Positions 1 through 6,908 of a stretch of 10,000 nucleotides of DNA are shown here, piece after piece (the first letter of the stretch is position 1; every line of letters begins with the position of its first letter). Source of the DNA: Botryococcus braunii (Eukaryota > Chlorophyta > Trebouxiophyceae); contig KV908475.1 in assembly GCA_002005505.1 (NCBI GenBank), positions 111,391 to 121,390 on the forward strand, written 5' to 3'. The notes under the pieces were generated by a model. The model did not search any database. It was not told the DNA's origin and saw only the letters and a list, made by a program, of their open reading frames with translations. The translations under genes and the position numbers were made by a program.

Positions 1-322
1 GGGGGAGGAAAAATGGGAAAAAAAGTTGGTAAGGGTCCTGCCTCACATTCTTCCAGGCACCACCCCATCTAGAGCCTTGGCCAAGGAGAGTCAGGTGGAC
101 TTCACATTTTGATGTGTACTGCTCTGTCGTTAATCTGTCCTGCGGCGTCTGCTCGTGTTACCAATCAACAATCAATCACCACCATCCAAGATTCCGCAAA
201 TAACACTTGTAAACCTTCGAAACATTCAGTGCCGGAACCAATCCTGTGCAGCCAATGGAGCGTTCCTGTGCTGTGCGAAATTCAAAATGTGTCACGCTAG
301 TGAATAAGAAACAAATGCCGTC

Positions 323-324
<2 letters not shown>

Positions 325-370
<46 letters not shown>
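325..370. repeat. T46 homopolymer tract
   Basis: An uninterrupted run of 46 T on the plus strand (A46 on the minus strand). It lies inside what would be the second intron of the minus-strand carbonic anhydrase gene. It could be the poly(A) tail of an old minus-strand retroposed copy, but no target-site duplication or recognisable body was found beside it, so a simple homopolymer is the safer call. Confidence 0.9.
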
Positions 371-839
371 CTTTCCTCTCTCGTTTTGCTTTTGCTTCTA
401 ATTTCTTTGCGTTTTGTCCGTTTGTTCTTATTTTTTATGTTTCTGTTCCTGTCTTGCATTTTTTTCCAATATGACTTCTTGCCATCAGTGAAGCACAACA
501 GACCTCCTGGTGATTCATGGGTGTTATGTCCAGGGAAAAAAAATAAAAGAGCAAACAAGGTCTCAAACTCCGTACATCGCAACCTCTCCCACATGTGTTC
601 CAGTGTTCTTTGGAACAGACACCGGCACGTGCACCCTCACCTTGCTGAGGGTGATGGCGACAGGGGGCGAGGAAGGAAAGCGGAGCCGGAGGGCGAGAGA
701 GAGTGGGGAAGAGGTGGGGGGAAAAAGGGTGGGGGCTAGAAGGAGGGGAAGACAGATTGAGGAAGGGGGACGGGGAGAAGGAAGGGGGCGGGCAGGTGGG
801 AGTAGGCGAGACATGCAGAGATAAAGTGGAAAGGGGCTC

Positions 840-1140
<301 letters not shown>

Positions 1141-1476
1141 ATGAGAAGGGGGGGTTATGTCAGGTTGGCCACAGCTCATGTCAATATGGCATGCGTTTTT
1201 TGATAGGTCCCACAACCGACTGATGTAGCAATGAAAGGCTCGTACAGTATGCAGCGCTCCCCTCACTTCAAGACACTGAGATCAAACGAGAGGCATGGTC
1301 TGAGGAGCATGTGGAGAGGCCCATAAGTGCCACCGTTGATGACTTGGACCTTGCCAACAAATCACAACCAATCGCAACACGACAGGGTCCTGAAGGAAAC
1401 TTATGAACCCGACCTGATCCTAATTGCTTGTAGAATTTTGACTTTTGTAACGTTAAAGTGTTTCGAAAGCACGTAC

Positions 1477-1585
1477 CGGCACTCTGGAATCCGAGCATCC
1501 GATCCAGAGGACACTTGGGGCTTGCTGTTCGCTAAGCCGAGCGAAGTACTCCGGGTCTTCCTGCTTGACAGCCTCCACCCATTGC
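1477..1585 (-). CDS. Beta-carbonic anhydrase, exon 2 (zinc-site exon)
   Basis: Second coding exon of a beta-class carbonic anhydrase, which interconverts CO2 and bicarbonate at a zinc site. Read on the minus strand it gives G (completing an AG|G arginine codon) plus 36 codons, beginning QWVEAVKQEDPEYF and ending LWIGCSDSRVP. Known family pattern: W...EDP.FF..L...Q.P..LWIGCSDSRVP, as in bacterial Can and algal enzymes. In the modelled protein the first zinc ligand is Cys45, with the Asp47-Arg49 catalytic dyad, close to Cys42/Asp44/Arg46 of E. coli Can. The borders are a 3' splice site ATATGCAG|G and a 5' splice site CCG|GTACGT, so the exon is phase 2 to phase 0. The remaining His and Cys ligands would lie on exons beyond the left edge. 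This is the bacterial/algal type, not the 'CMDSR' type of insects. Confidence 0.87.
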
Positions 1586-1940
1586 CTGCATATGAAATCT
1601 AAATCAGCAATGGGACTCAACTAGAGATGAACGGGACTGCCAACTGCGGGGGATGTCTGAGACACAAGAGACGGAGGAGGAACGGCACGCCGGGGCCAGG
1701 CTACGTAAAACGTCTGAATGTCATGTGTAAGGGACAACGAAAAAGGTACATTTATTGAAAGTGTGATGTCAACCCTTGAATCCCACTCCGTGATCTCTAA
1801 TCACCGGAAGGTCAGAGCATGAAATACTTCACAGAGGGCCGTCAAACCTGCCATATCTCTGCAGCAAATCTTATCCACAAGATTTAAATAAAAAATGGCT
1901 AATGATTTAACTCAAATTCAGCCATGGCAGTACAGGTTAC
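1586..1940 (-). other. Intron 1 of the beta-carbonic anhydrase gene
   Basis: A 355-bp intron with GTAACC at its 5' end (1940-1935 on the minus strand) and ATATGCAG at its 3' end. It splits an arginine codon (AG|G) and restores a continuous family-consistent frame across the join. It is one of the few introns here with no microsatellite. Confidence 0.8.
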
Positions 1941-1984
1941 CTGTTGTTGGCAAGCAACTCCTCCAACGAAGTGAAGTGCGGCAT
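1941..1984 (-). CDS. Beta-carbonic anhydrase, exon 1 (start codon)
   Basis: First coding exon of the same gene: 14 codons plus two bases, reading MPHFTSLEELLANN and then AG| of the split arginine. Joined to exon 2 it gives LEELLANNRQWVE, which matches the family N-terminus where a short helix with an 'NN' pair precedes the W...EDP.FF block. The ATG at 1984 has a favourable context (GTAGCCATGC), and an in-frame TGA lies 24 bases upstream. With this start the protein has no signal or transit peptide and would be cytosolic. An unseen upstream exon could add one, because an AG lies just before the leader (gtgacag). The 5' splice site is AACAG|GTAACC. The two exons were linked by phase and family pattern, not by transcript data. 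Confidence 0.8.
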
Positions 1985-2153
1985 GGCTACCGGCCCTCCC
2001 TGTCACCAAGACTCTCAGACAACAGTCCAAGCAGCAAACTTATTCGCTTTATCTATAATTTCACAAGGACGCTAATGATTTGTGCCTTAATGATAAGTTC
2101 TCGAAAAGTGCAACTGAAACCTCGTAAAAGATCCCGGCTATTCCGGAGTAGAC
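1985..2153. promoter_or_regulatory. Short intergenic gap between divergent start codons
   Basis: Only 169 bp separate the carbonic anhydrase ATG (minus strand, 1984) from an ATG-initiated plus-strand frame at 2154. If both are real, the gap must hold both leaders and a shared promoter. The sequence is AT-richer than its flanks and has weak TATA-like strings (for example tctataattt near 2051), but no element I can name firmly. Confidence 0.3.
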
Positions 2154-2357
2154 ATGGAGTCTATTGTAGAAATTAGTTGTTCGGAACCAAAATGGCTCCA
2201 ATTTAGGCTCGAATCACAACTGCGCTGTCGCGTCGTGGCCAGTTCTGTCAGCGAGTTTTGGACCTTTCAGAATGTACTCTGGTACGCGGTGCTGCAAGAA
2301 GTAGTCAGACATCGTGGAAGGAAGGAAGGAAGGAAGGAAGGAAACTTCTCTTTATAG
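2154..2357 (+). CDS. Hypothetical plus-strand ORF, divergent from carbonic anhydrase
   Basis: An ATG-initiated frame of 67 codons. The first 57 or so have mixed, protein-like composition (start MESIVEISCSEPKWLQF, later FWTFQNVLWYAVLQEVV). The last ten run into a GGAA tetranucleotide repeat and are unlikely to be translated as drawn. A real exon could end at a donor such as GAA|GTAGTC just upstream of the repeat. I recognise no domain, signal peptide or membrane segment. Its only contextual support is the head-to-head arrangement with the carbonic anhydrase start. It may equally be a chance frame. Confidence 0.2.
   Translation: MESIVEISCSEPKWLQFRLESQLRCRVVASSVSEFWTFQNVLWYAVLQEVVRHRGRKEGRKEGNFSL
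2316..2343. repeat. (GGAA)n tetranucleotide repeat
   Basis: About seven copies of GGAA in a row, directly after the end of the more protein-like part of the 2154 ORF. Confidence 0.9.
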
Positions 2358-2359
2358 GG

Positions 2360-2416
2360 AAATATGACAAGACGGTTTAGACTAGGCTTCACTCTTAATT
2401 CTAAATATGACAAGAC
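2360..2416. repeat. 14-bp direct repeat (AAATATGACAAGAC) in two copies
   Basis: Perfect copies at 2360-2373 and 2403-2416, 43 bp apart. Part of the intervening sequence is unrelated. The function is unknown. It may be a small local duplication. Confidence 0.8.
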
Positions 2417-2469
2417 TGGCTGTGTTTCGGAGTACGCTGTTAATCCCCACGCCTTTCCTTTCTATCTCG

Positions 2470-2589
<120 letters not shown>

Positions 2590-2672
2590 GTTGTTCCATA
2601 AACAACGTCCTACTTTGGTATATGTCCTTTAGGTGTACGTTCTTGTCAAACGGTCTCTCTTGGATCTGGCAG

Positions 2673-2703
2673 GATGTCTCCTAATGTCGTCTACAAGCCC
2701 TGG
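2673..2703 (+). CDS. Candidate 31-nt micro-exon, gene unknown
   Basis: A 3' splice-site-like CTCTCTTGGATCTGGCAG| and a 5' site CCCTGG|GTAAAAC bracket 31 nt. These read as one base plus ten codons, [10 protein letters not shown], ending in phase 0. That phase agrees with the candidate terminal exon at 3495. The evidence is only splice-site quality and phase, and the intervening 'intron' holds the (CT)n, (CG)n(CT)n(TG)n block. Treat it as a weak candidate. Confidence 0.17.
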
Positions 2704-2817
2704 GTAAAACCTCAGTGTGGTGGCATATATCCCCTCCCCTTCCCCACTGTATACTCACTGTGCTTGTGCTTTCAACGGGTGTCCGTGATATGGGGTACTT
2801 TCATCTTTCATCTTTCA

Positions 2818-3128
<311 letters not shown>

Positions 3129-3494
3129 GTTCACGGGCATTGTTGTCCGTGGCATGACCTTGGCGTTAAGAGATAAAAGTCAAACCTTAACATTGCGGGT
3201 CCGAACGTGCCCAGGTGTGTTCCTACAATCGGTAGTTTCCATGCCCTGCACGTGTTTCGCAGCACACCTTGTTATTATTACTTAACTCTTGCTCGGCTAT
3301 GTTCTTACAGCAAGGCCCCAGTTCCACTTATATGCTGTGATGTATCCTCCCATAGGGCGTTGCAGCCAAGTTGGGTTCAGGCACTGGGGTAACCGTCACC
3401 GTCAGTTTGATAATGAGCAGCAATCTCAATGTAGGTGCTCCGCATTGCACCCCGTATACCGTTGTTTAAATAAAAAACTAAGCTTCTTTTGCAG

Positions 3495-3590
3495 CAGGAG
3501 TACCAGTGGCGAGACTTCCTTCGCAGCCTCTCTGGTGTTCTGTCCTCTTTCCCGCTCATCAATGAATGCTTTACATGCAATGTTCCCTGA
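3495..3590 (+). CDS. Candidate terminal exon, gene unknown
   Basis: A good 3' splice-site candidate (aaaaaactaagcttctttt then GCAG|, with a branch-like actaag) opens a 31-codon frame. It starts QEYQWRDFLRSLSGVL, ends NECFTCNVP and is closed by TGA. The composition, with aromatic and charged residues in a helix-like pattern, looks protein-like. The CAGCAG at the junction allows two acceptors three bases apart (3495 or 3498). The opposite strand is also open through much of the same stretch but has only purine-rich acceptor contexts, so the plus strand is preferred. No family is recognised. The upstream exon might be the 31-nt candidate at 2673, which has compatible phase. Confidence 0.28.
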   Translation, partial: QEYQWRDFLRSLSGVLSSFPLINECFTCNVP

Positions 3591-3756
3591 TTCTTGGTCA
3601 CCTCTTCATCTCATCAGCCTTTAATGGACAAAGAGATGCTATCTTTATGGGGTTGCGATGGTGGCCGGAACAAGGATAAGTCAGAGTAAGCCCGGCCCTT
3701 GCCCCCCCTTCCCCCGATTGCCCCCGCATCGCTCACACATTGGCGCGTGTGCACGT

Positions 3757-3892
<136 letters not shown>

Positions 3893-3922
3893 TTCACTCG
3901 TCCCTAAAAAAGTGTACATTAC

Positions 3923-3965
3923 CTGGCCCACGTGCCGTTCACATCGCTGGGCCAGTCGGCACGTG
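3923..3965. repeat. Overlapping perfect inverted repeats (8- and 9-bp arms)
   Basis: CACGTGCCG at 3929-3937 pairs with CGGCACGTG at 3957-3965 (9-bp arms, 19-nt loop). CTGGCCCA at 3923-3930 pairs with TGGGCCAG at 3948-3955 (8-bp arms). The two hairpins are mutually exclusive because they share 3929-3930. No T-run follows, so this is not terminator-like. Confidence 0.75.
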
Positions 3966-4090
3966 TGTAACTTGCGGCAAAACGGCGTGTGCCAGGTCAT
4001 GCACACTGTATACTTTTCCATACGGTTCAGTTGATTCTCAATTAAAGGAAAATTGCCCGGGAAATATCTTTAATTACATACGAGAGGAAA

Positions 4091-4105
4091 CTTCCCTGAG
4101 GGAAG
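4091..4105. repeat. Perfect hairpin CTTCCC-TGA-GGGAAG
   Basis: Six-base arms with a three-base loop, the first of three small palindromes within 70 bp. Confidence 0.7.
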
Positions 4106-4116
4106 GAAAGGGACCA

Positions 4117-4128
4117 ACCAGATCTGGT
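4117..4128. repeat. 12-bp perfect palindrome ACCAGATCTGGT
   Basis: Self-complementary over all 12 bases and centred on AGATCT. It could be a dimeric protein-binding site, but none is recognised. Confidence 0.7.
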
Positions 4129-4140
4129 CACCTACCAATC

Positions 4141-4158
4141 GAGATTCACATGAATCTC
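4141..4158. repeat. Perfect inverted repeat GAGATTCA-CA-TGAATCTC
   Basis: Eight-base arms around a two-base centre. Confidence 0.75.
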
Positions 4159-4274
4159 AATCAGCTCCTCCGGGTTCATAAAACGTGTTGGGGTTGCTTT
4201 CAGGCTTTCAATCCTGATGGTTGATCTCTGTACTTCAAACCCGCTCTTTCACCTCTTTGTTCGAATGCAGCAGC

Positions 4275-4309
4275 TTGGGAGCCTCGAGTCTCGAGGCACC
4301 GTTTCCCAA
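4275..4309. repeat. Two-tier inverted repeat (6-bp outer, 8-bp inner arms)
   Basis: The inner arms GCCTCGAG (4281-4288) and CTCGAGGC (4290-4297) flank a single T. The outer arms TTGGGA (4275-4280) and TCCCAA (4304-4309) extend the stem with a six-base bulge on one side. This is the strongest hairpin-forming sequence in the window. Confidence 0.8.
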
Positions 4310-4738
4310 AGCCAATCATGCACTCATCCAAGCTATATTTGAGCTTTGTTTAAACTTCTGAAGCAACATCTAGGAACTTTACATGGGACTCGGGAATACC
4401 TATATTTCTAGCACACCTACATGCCCTCCACTTTTTTCAGGTTGCCACGGTCTTGCGTGCTTCCCTATCAGATATCGAAATACGAATTCTGTTTGTGACA
4501 GCCAAAAGTTTACTCCGTTCCACTTGGACATCAAACGCCGACGGCCATCGCGACTACGTGGGAGGTCAGTGAATATGCACCGTTGCTAGTTACAGACGAA
4601 TAGCTATCGTCTGAGAATATAACTGGGGACAATTTGTTTTAGACGTAACACTGACCATTTTGCAATTGCAGGAGATCTGTCTCCCTGTTGAGAATGGCGA
4701 TCAAAGCGGGCGATGAGCTCGACGACCATTTCACTGGC

Positions 4739-4907
4739 TTAGTTGTGAGATTCCTGTGTGATGTGAGGTGAAAGGAGTGGGTCATGATAGCATATTGTGT
4801 CCCGGGAATGCCATTCGCACAACACATCTGTAAACGGACCGTCAAGAACGTTGTTGTAGCCCTTCGGAAGCGATTGTGAACCGATCGTGTTAGCAAGGTT
4901 GCTGTGG
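4739..4907 (-). CDS. Unrecognised minus-strand gene C, candidate terminal exon
   Basis: Sixth exon of a six-exon minus-strand model (6208 to 4739). One base plus 55 codons and a TAA stop, including SLPKGYNNVLDGPFTDVLCE and WHSRDTICYHDPLLS. The composition looks protein-like, with no low complexity. The 3' splice site is pyrimidine-rich and ends in three successive AGs (TTCAAGAGAG|C). The third AG gives the phase needed to join the preceding exon, which is a weak point. No GT donor lies in frame before the stop, so it is read as the last exon. The family is unknown. The plus strand over the same bases has several in-frame stops, favouring this strand. Confidence 0.32.
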
Positions 4908-5072
4908 CTCTCTTGAAGCAAGCAAAACCAACTTGAAAGCCTAGTTTCAGCCACAAACAGTGCATATAGAAGTATCCCTTTTGGATGTCTGCACCTAACT
5001 TATATGGCGAAGGTCCTAGCGGGCATTGACATAAGGTGCGAGTTCACTGTAGGACGTGGATGGCTTTTTTAC

Positions 5073-5164
5073 GGTTGCTGGGTTCGGGTCTCTGCTTTCC
5101 CAGCGTAGTGCCTTGAGCACATTTCCAGAACTGAAGGACTTTCGCCTGGGAAAGGTTCGACTTC
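5073..5164 (-). CDS. Unrecognised minus-strand gene C, candidate exon
   Basis: Thirty codons plus two bases, starting EVEPFPGESPSVLEMCSRHY and continuing AGKAETRTQQ. The 3' splice site is strong (ATTAGTTCATCTTGGATCTCAG|G). The 5' site is CAACC|GTAAAA. It enters in phase 0 and leaves in phase 2, in agreement with the neighbours at 5618-5759 and 4739-4907. No family is recognised. Confidence 0.35.
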
Positions 5165-5330
5165 CTGAGATCCAAGATGAACTAATGAGTAGAAGTGAAA
5201 AGTAATAATCTGAGTGTGATGTCGCAGTAGAGTATGCACCAGGTGCCAGGGGCATTTTTCTTTGTTCCCATGCCCCCTTCCCTTCTCTCCCTCCCCCCTT
5301 GCCCACCCATCCCCCCCAGCCCCCCCCACT

Positions 5331-5337
<7 letters not shown>

Positions 5338-5423
<86 letters not shown>

Positions 5424-5498
5424 GTCTCTCTCTCTGTCTTTCTCTTACTGCCTGTGTGAGCACCTCCCCCGTCCCCCTGCACGCATGTGTGTGGTTGG

Positions 5499-5580
<82 letters not shown>
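5338..5580. repeat. (TC)n block and (TG)n block
   Basis: C-rich lead-in, (TC)n from 5338 to about 5419, degenerate TGTC/TTTC units to about 5449, about 50 bp of unique sequence, then a pure (GT)n of about 40 copies at 5501-5580. In the gene C model the whole unit sits inside the 453-bp intron between the exons at 5618 and 5164, where the sense strand reads (CA)n then (GA)n. Confidence 0.97.
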
Positions 5581-5585
<5 letters not shown>

Positions 5586-5617
5586 AAGGACGTTTCCGTG
5601 TTCAGGTACGAGGGTAC

Positions 5618-5759
5618 CGACGCATATTCTCGCACACATGCGCAATCTTCTTTGCGCGGGGCATCGCGCGCCCTGAGACGGGGGAGATATCCAGCCTCAG
5701 TTGTGAGGAGTGTGAAGGTGAGGAGATTGTTGTCTGCCTCTTTGAGGTCAAAGCTACAC
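5618..5759 (-). CDS. Unrecognised minus-strand gene C, candidate exon
   Basis: One base plus 47 codons, reading CSFDLKEADNNLLTFTLLTT then EAGYLPRLRARDAPRKED and CACVREYAS. It enters in phase 2 from the exon at 5890-5951, with the split codon CA|G. It leaves in phase 0 at GCGTCG|GTACCC. Its 3' splice site (GTATTGAAGCAG|G) has only a modest pyrimidine tract. The complementary plus strand is also open here and has plausible splice sites. The minus reading is preferred because its phase agrees with exons on both sides. Confidence 0.35.
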
Positions 5760-5774
5760 CTGCTTCAATACAGG

Positions 5775-5830
5775 TACAACTCCATCTCACCTTCTACCAA
5801 GCTACAACTCCCTCTCACCTTCACTGCCTC
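5775..5830. repeat. Two tandem copies of a 28-bp pyrimidine-rich unit
   Basis: TACAACTCC(A/C)TCTCACCTTC followed by eight or nine variable bases, starting at 5775 and 5803. It lies within a modelled 130-bp intron of gene C. Confidence 0.75.
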
Positions 5831-5889
5831 ATTTCCACCAGTTCTCTACACCCCCTCCCCCAAACAGCCACCTTGCTACAACGACTCAC

Positions 5890-5951
5890 TGTCCATCGCG
5901 TCTCTGCTCCTTCCCATCCGCCTTCCTCTCGTCTCCACAACCGAGCCTGCC
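5890..5951 (-). CDS. Unrecognised minus-strand gene C, candidate exon
   Basis: Sixty-two bases, reading GRLGCGDERKADGKEQRRDG plus CA of a split codon. The borders are among the best here: a pyrimidine-rich acceptor (TTTCGATCCTTACTCCAG|G) and a consensus-like donor (GGACA|GTGAGT). All three frames are open, so the frame was chosen only by phase (0 in, 2 out). The encoded piece is very polar. The function is unknown. Confidence 0.33.
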
Positions 5952-6055
5952 CTGGAGTAAGGATCGAAATTATGGGAAAGGACGGAAAGGTGTCAGACGC
6001 TTTCTCGTGTCATTTGGGACCAAGTGTCAACATTGGCAATCCTTCTAAAACCTAC

Positions 6056-6139
6056 AGAATCTGGGTTAAAATGTAGCATTTCCCGTGCAAATTCAGCCCT
6101 GCGGTACGCAAGAACTTGTACTTGACTGGAATATCTGTA
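6056..6139 (-). CDS. Unrecognised minus-strand gene C, candidate exon
   Basis: Twenty-eight codons starting YRYSSQVQVLAYRRAEFARE and ending MLHFNPDS, phase 0 at both ends. The acceptor is TTTTCTTAACGGAATTGCAG| and the donor is GATTCT|GTAGGT. The frame would otherwise run a further 20 codons to a TGA. The pattern R...A+EML.FNPD faintly recalls the segment before 'NPDIxCLQEV' in CCR4/nocturnin-type phosphodiesterases. The diagnostic LQEV does not follow in this model, so no assignment is made. This is one of the more protein-like stretches of the window. Confidence 0.42.
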
Positions 6140-6180
6140 CTGCAATTCCGTTAAGAAAATTCGTATCGAGTTAAACTTAC

Positions 6181-6208
6181 GTGCGGAATTTTGCTGCGAT
6201 CCGTAGAC
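6181..6208 (-). CDS. Unrecognised minus-strand gene C, candidate 28-nt micro-exon
   Basis: Twenty-eight bases between an excellent acceptor (CTACTGATCGTAATTTCTACAG|, with a pyrimidine-rich lead) and a consensus donor (CGCAC|GTAAGT). The bases give one base plus nine codons, STDRSKIPH, ending in phase 0. They flow directly into the next exon over a 41-bp intron (6140-6180), which is very short and counts against the model unless short introns are normal in this organism. Upstream exons are not established. Confidence 0.3.
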
Positions 6209-6324
6209 CTGTAGAAATTACGATCAGTAGAAGGGCCAACACTATTTGGGGGCCTGCGGAGGACGCTGGGGGACTGAACCCTCAGGGGACTGCTCTGGGG
6301 CTGGAGGGGGAGGCTGTGGACTGT

Positions 6325-6354
6325 GGGAGCCTGGGGTCCTGGGGGGGGGGGGGG
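6325..6354 (+). other. G-rich stretch with quadruplex potential
   Basis: GGG (6325), GGGG (6333) and G14 (6341-6354) separated by five-base and four-base loops satisfy the usual four-run G-quadruplex pattern. It lies in a 130-bp G-rich domain (6248-6378). Confidence 0.6.
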
Positions 6355-6443
6355 AGCTCGGAGGACTGAAGGAGGGACTGGGGGACAAGGCCTTCATTGA
6401 GCGGGAGCACGAGTTCCGCTTGTTGGCAGTGGAGCCCCTTCAC

Positions 6444-6529
6444 CTGGATGGCTCCCCTACAGGGCGCCTTGCGGTACGGCAACCCCTCTCCCACTTCCGT
6501 TGAGGAGACTTTTCCGCCAAATACAATCA
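6444..6529 (-). CDS. Possible additional minus-strand exon upstream of gene C
   Basis: Two bases plus 28 codons reading IVFGGKVSSTEVGEGLPYRK then APCRGAIQ, bounded by CACACACAG| and CAG|GTGAAGG. The composition looks coding. It leaves in phase 0 while the micro-exon at 6208 needs phase 2, so a missing exon or a different border is required to connect them. The opposite strand is also open and protein-like, so both strand and gene are uncertain. Confidence 0.2.
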
Positions 6530-6581
6530 CTGTGTGTGTGCGCGTGCTCCCCCACTCTCTCTCTTCCCCCTCTCTCCGTGC

Positions 6582-6584
<3 letters not shown>

Positions 6585-6617
<33 letters not shown>
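6585..6617. repeat. (GT)n microsatellite, about 16 copies
   Basis: A short GT tract preceded by CGTGCGTGC and a TC-rich stretch. Confidence 0.95.
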
Positions 6618-6620
<3 letters not shown>

Positions 6621-6798
6621 CACGCGCTCAGGCCCGCGCAGCCCCCTATGTGCGGGCGCAAGTGCTCGCCGCGGCGCACGTGCTCGTGCAAGGTGCGAAT
6701 GCCGCTTTGCCTTCCATGTGCTTATTGCCATAGGGGATGCGAGATTCAGGTCCTTTACAGCGGCAGGGCTTGTAACTTACAGGATGTAGGCGGGCCAG

Positions 6799-6908
6799 GT
6801 GCTGTGCGGGAAGTGGGACGATGACAGTTACAGGAAGCGGCGCTGCCCGCCAGAAGAGTGGTCCAAGCGGTACAGTGGGCCCTCGTACCGCATCGATCGG
6901 GTGTGGAG
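6799..6908 (+). CDS. Unrecognised plus-strand gene B, possible upstream exon
   Basis: Thirty-six codons plus AG, including VLCGKWDDDSYRKRRCPPEE and WSKRYSGPSYRIDRVW. The W/Y/D/R-rich composition looks like real protein. A TAG lies four codons upstream in frame, so the exon would start after GCGGGCCAG| (or later, after CAGTTACAG|). The donor is TGGAG|GTGACT, phase 2, which fits the candidate exon at 7821 (an AG|G split codon). The opposite strand also has a strong acceptor and a GTAAGT donor bracketing 21 nt here, so strand is not certain. The function is unknown. Confidence 0.3.

Noticed and set aside
1327..1602. Plus-strand 91-codon ORF
   Set aside because: It is the complement of the carbonic anhydrase exon 2, which has a clear family match on the minus strand.
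1620..1730. Plus-strand frame with ETEEERHAGARLRKTSE, reminiscent of charged repeat regions in some transposon helicases
   Set aside because: Only 37 codons, charged low-complexity composition, and it lies inside carbonic anhydrase intron 1 on the opposite strand. The resemblance is too weak to call a mobile element.
1895..2176. Plus-strand 93-codon ORF
   Set aside because: It overlaps the complement of carbonic anhydrase exon 1 and has no recognisable domain.
3311..3388. Plus-strand exon between TTCTTACAG| and CTGGG|GTAACC
   Set aside because: Neither open frame (one stop-free frame reads RPQFHLYAVMYPPIGRC) is in phase with the candidate terminal exon at 3495, and the third frame has a stop.
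4672..4771. Plus-strand terminal exon after TTGCAATTGCAG|, including MAIKAGDELDDHFTGLVVRF
   Set aside because: It partly overlaps the minus-strand exon at 4739-4907. The same frame continues past several in-frame stops with similar composition, as expected of a complement shadow, though it is not excluded.
6056..6139. Assignment of gene C to the CCR4/nocturnin phosphodiesterase family
   Set aside because: Only a loose match to the segment before NPD. The invariant LQEV and the later catalytic motifs were not found in the downstream exons.
6231..6503. Plus-strand frame ending in AFIEREHEFRLLAVEPLHLD and PTGRLAVRQPLSHFR
   Set aside because: It has no ATG, its first half is glycine-rich from the G-skewed domain, and it competes with a minus-strand exon candidate. 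Coding-like in part but not supported enough to list.
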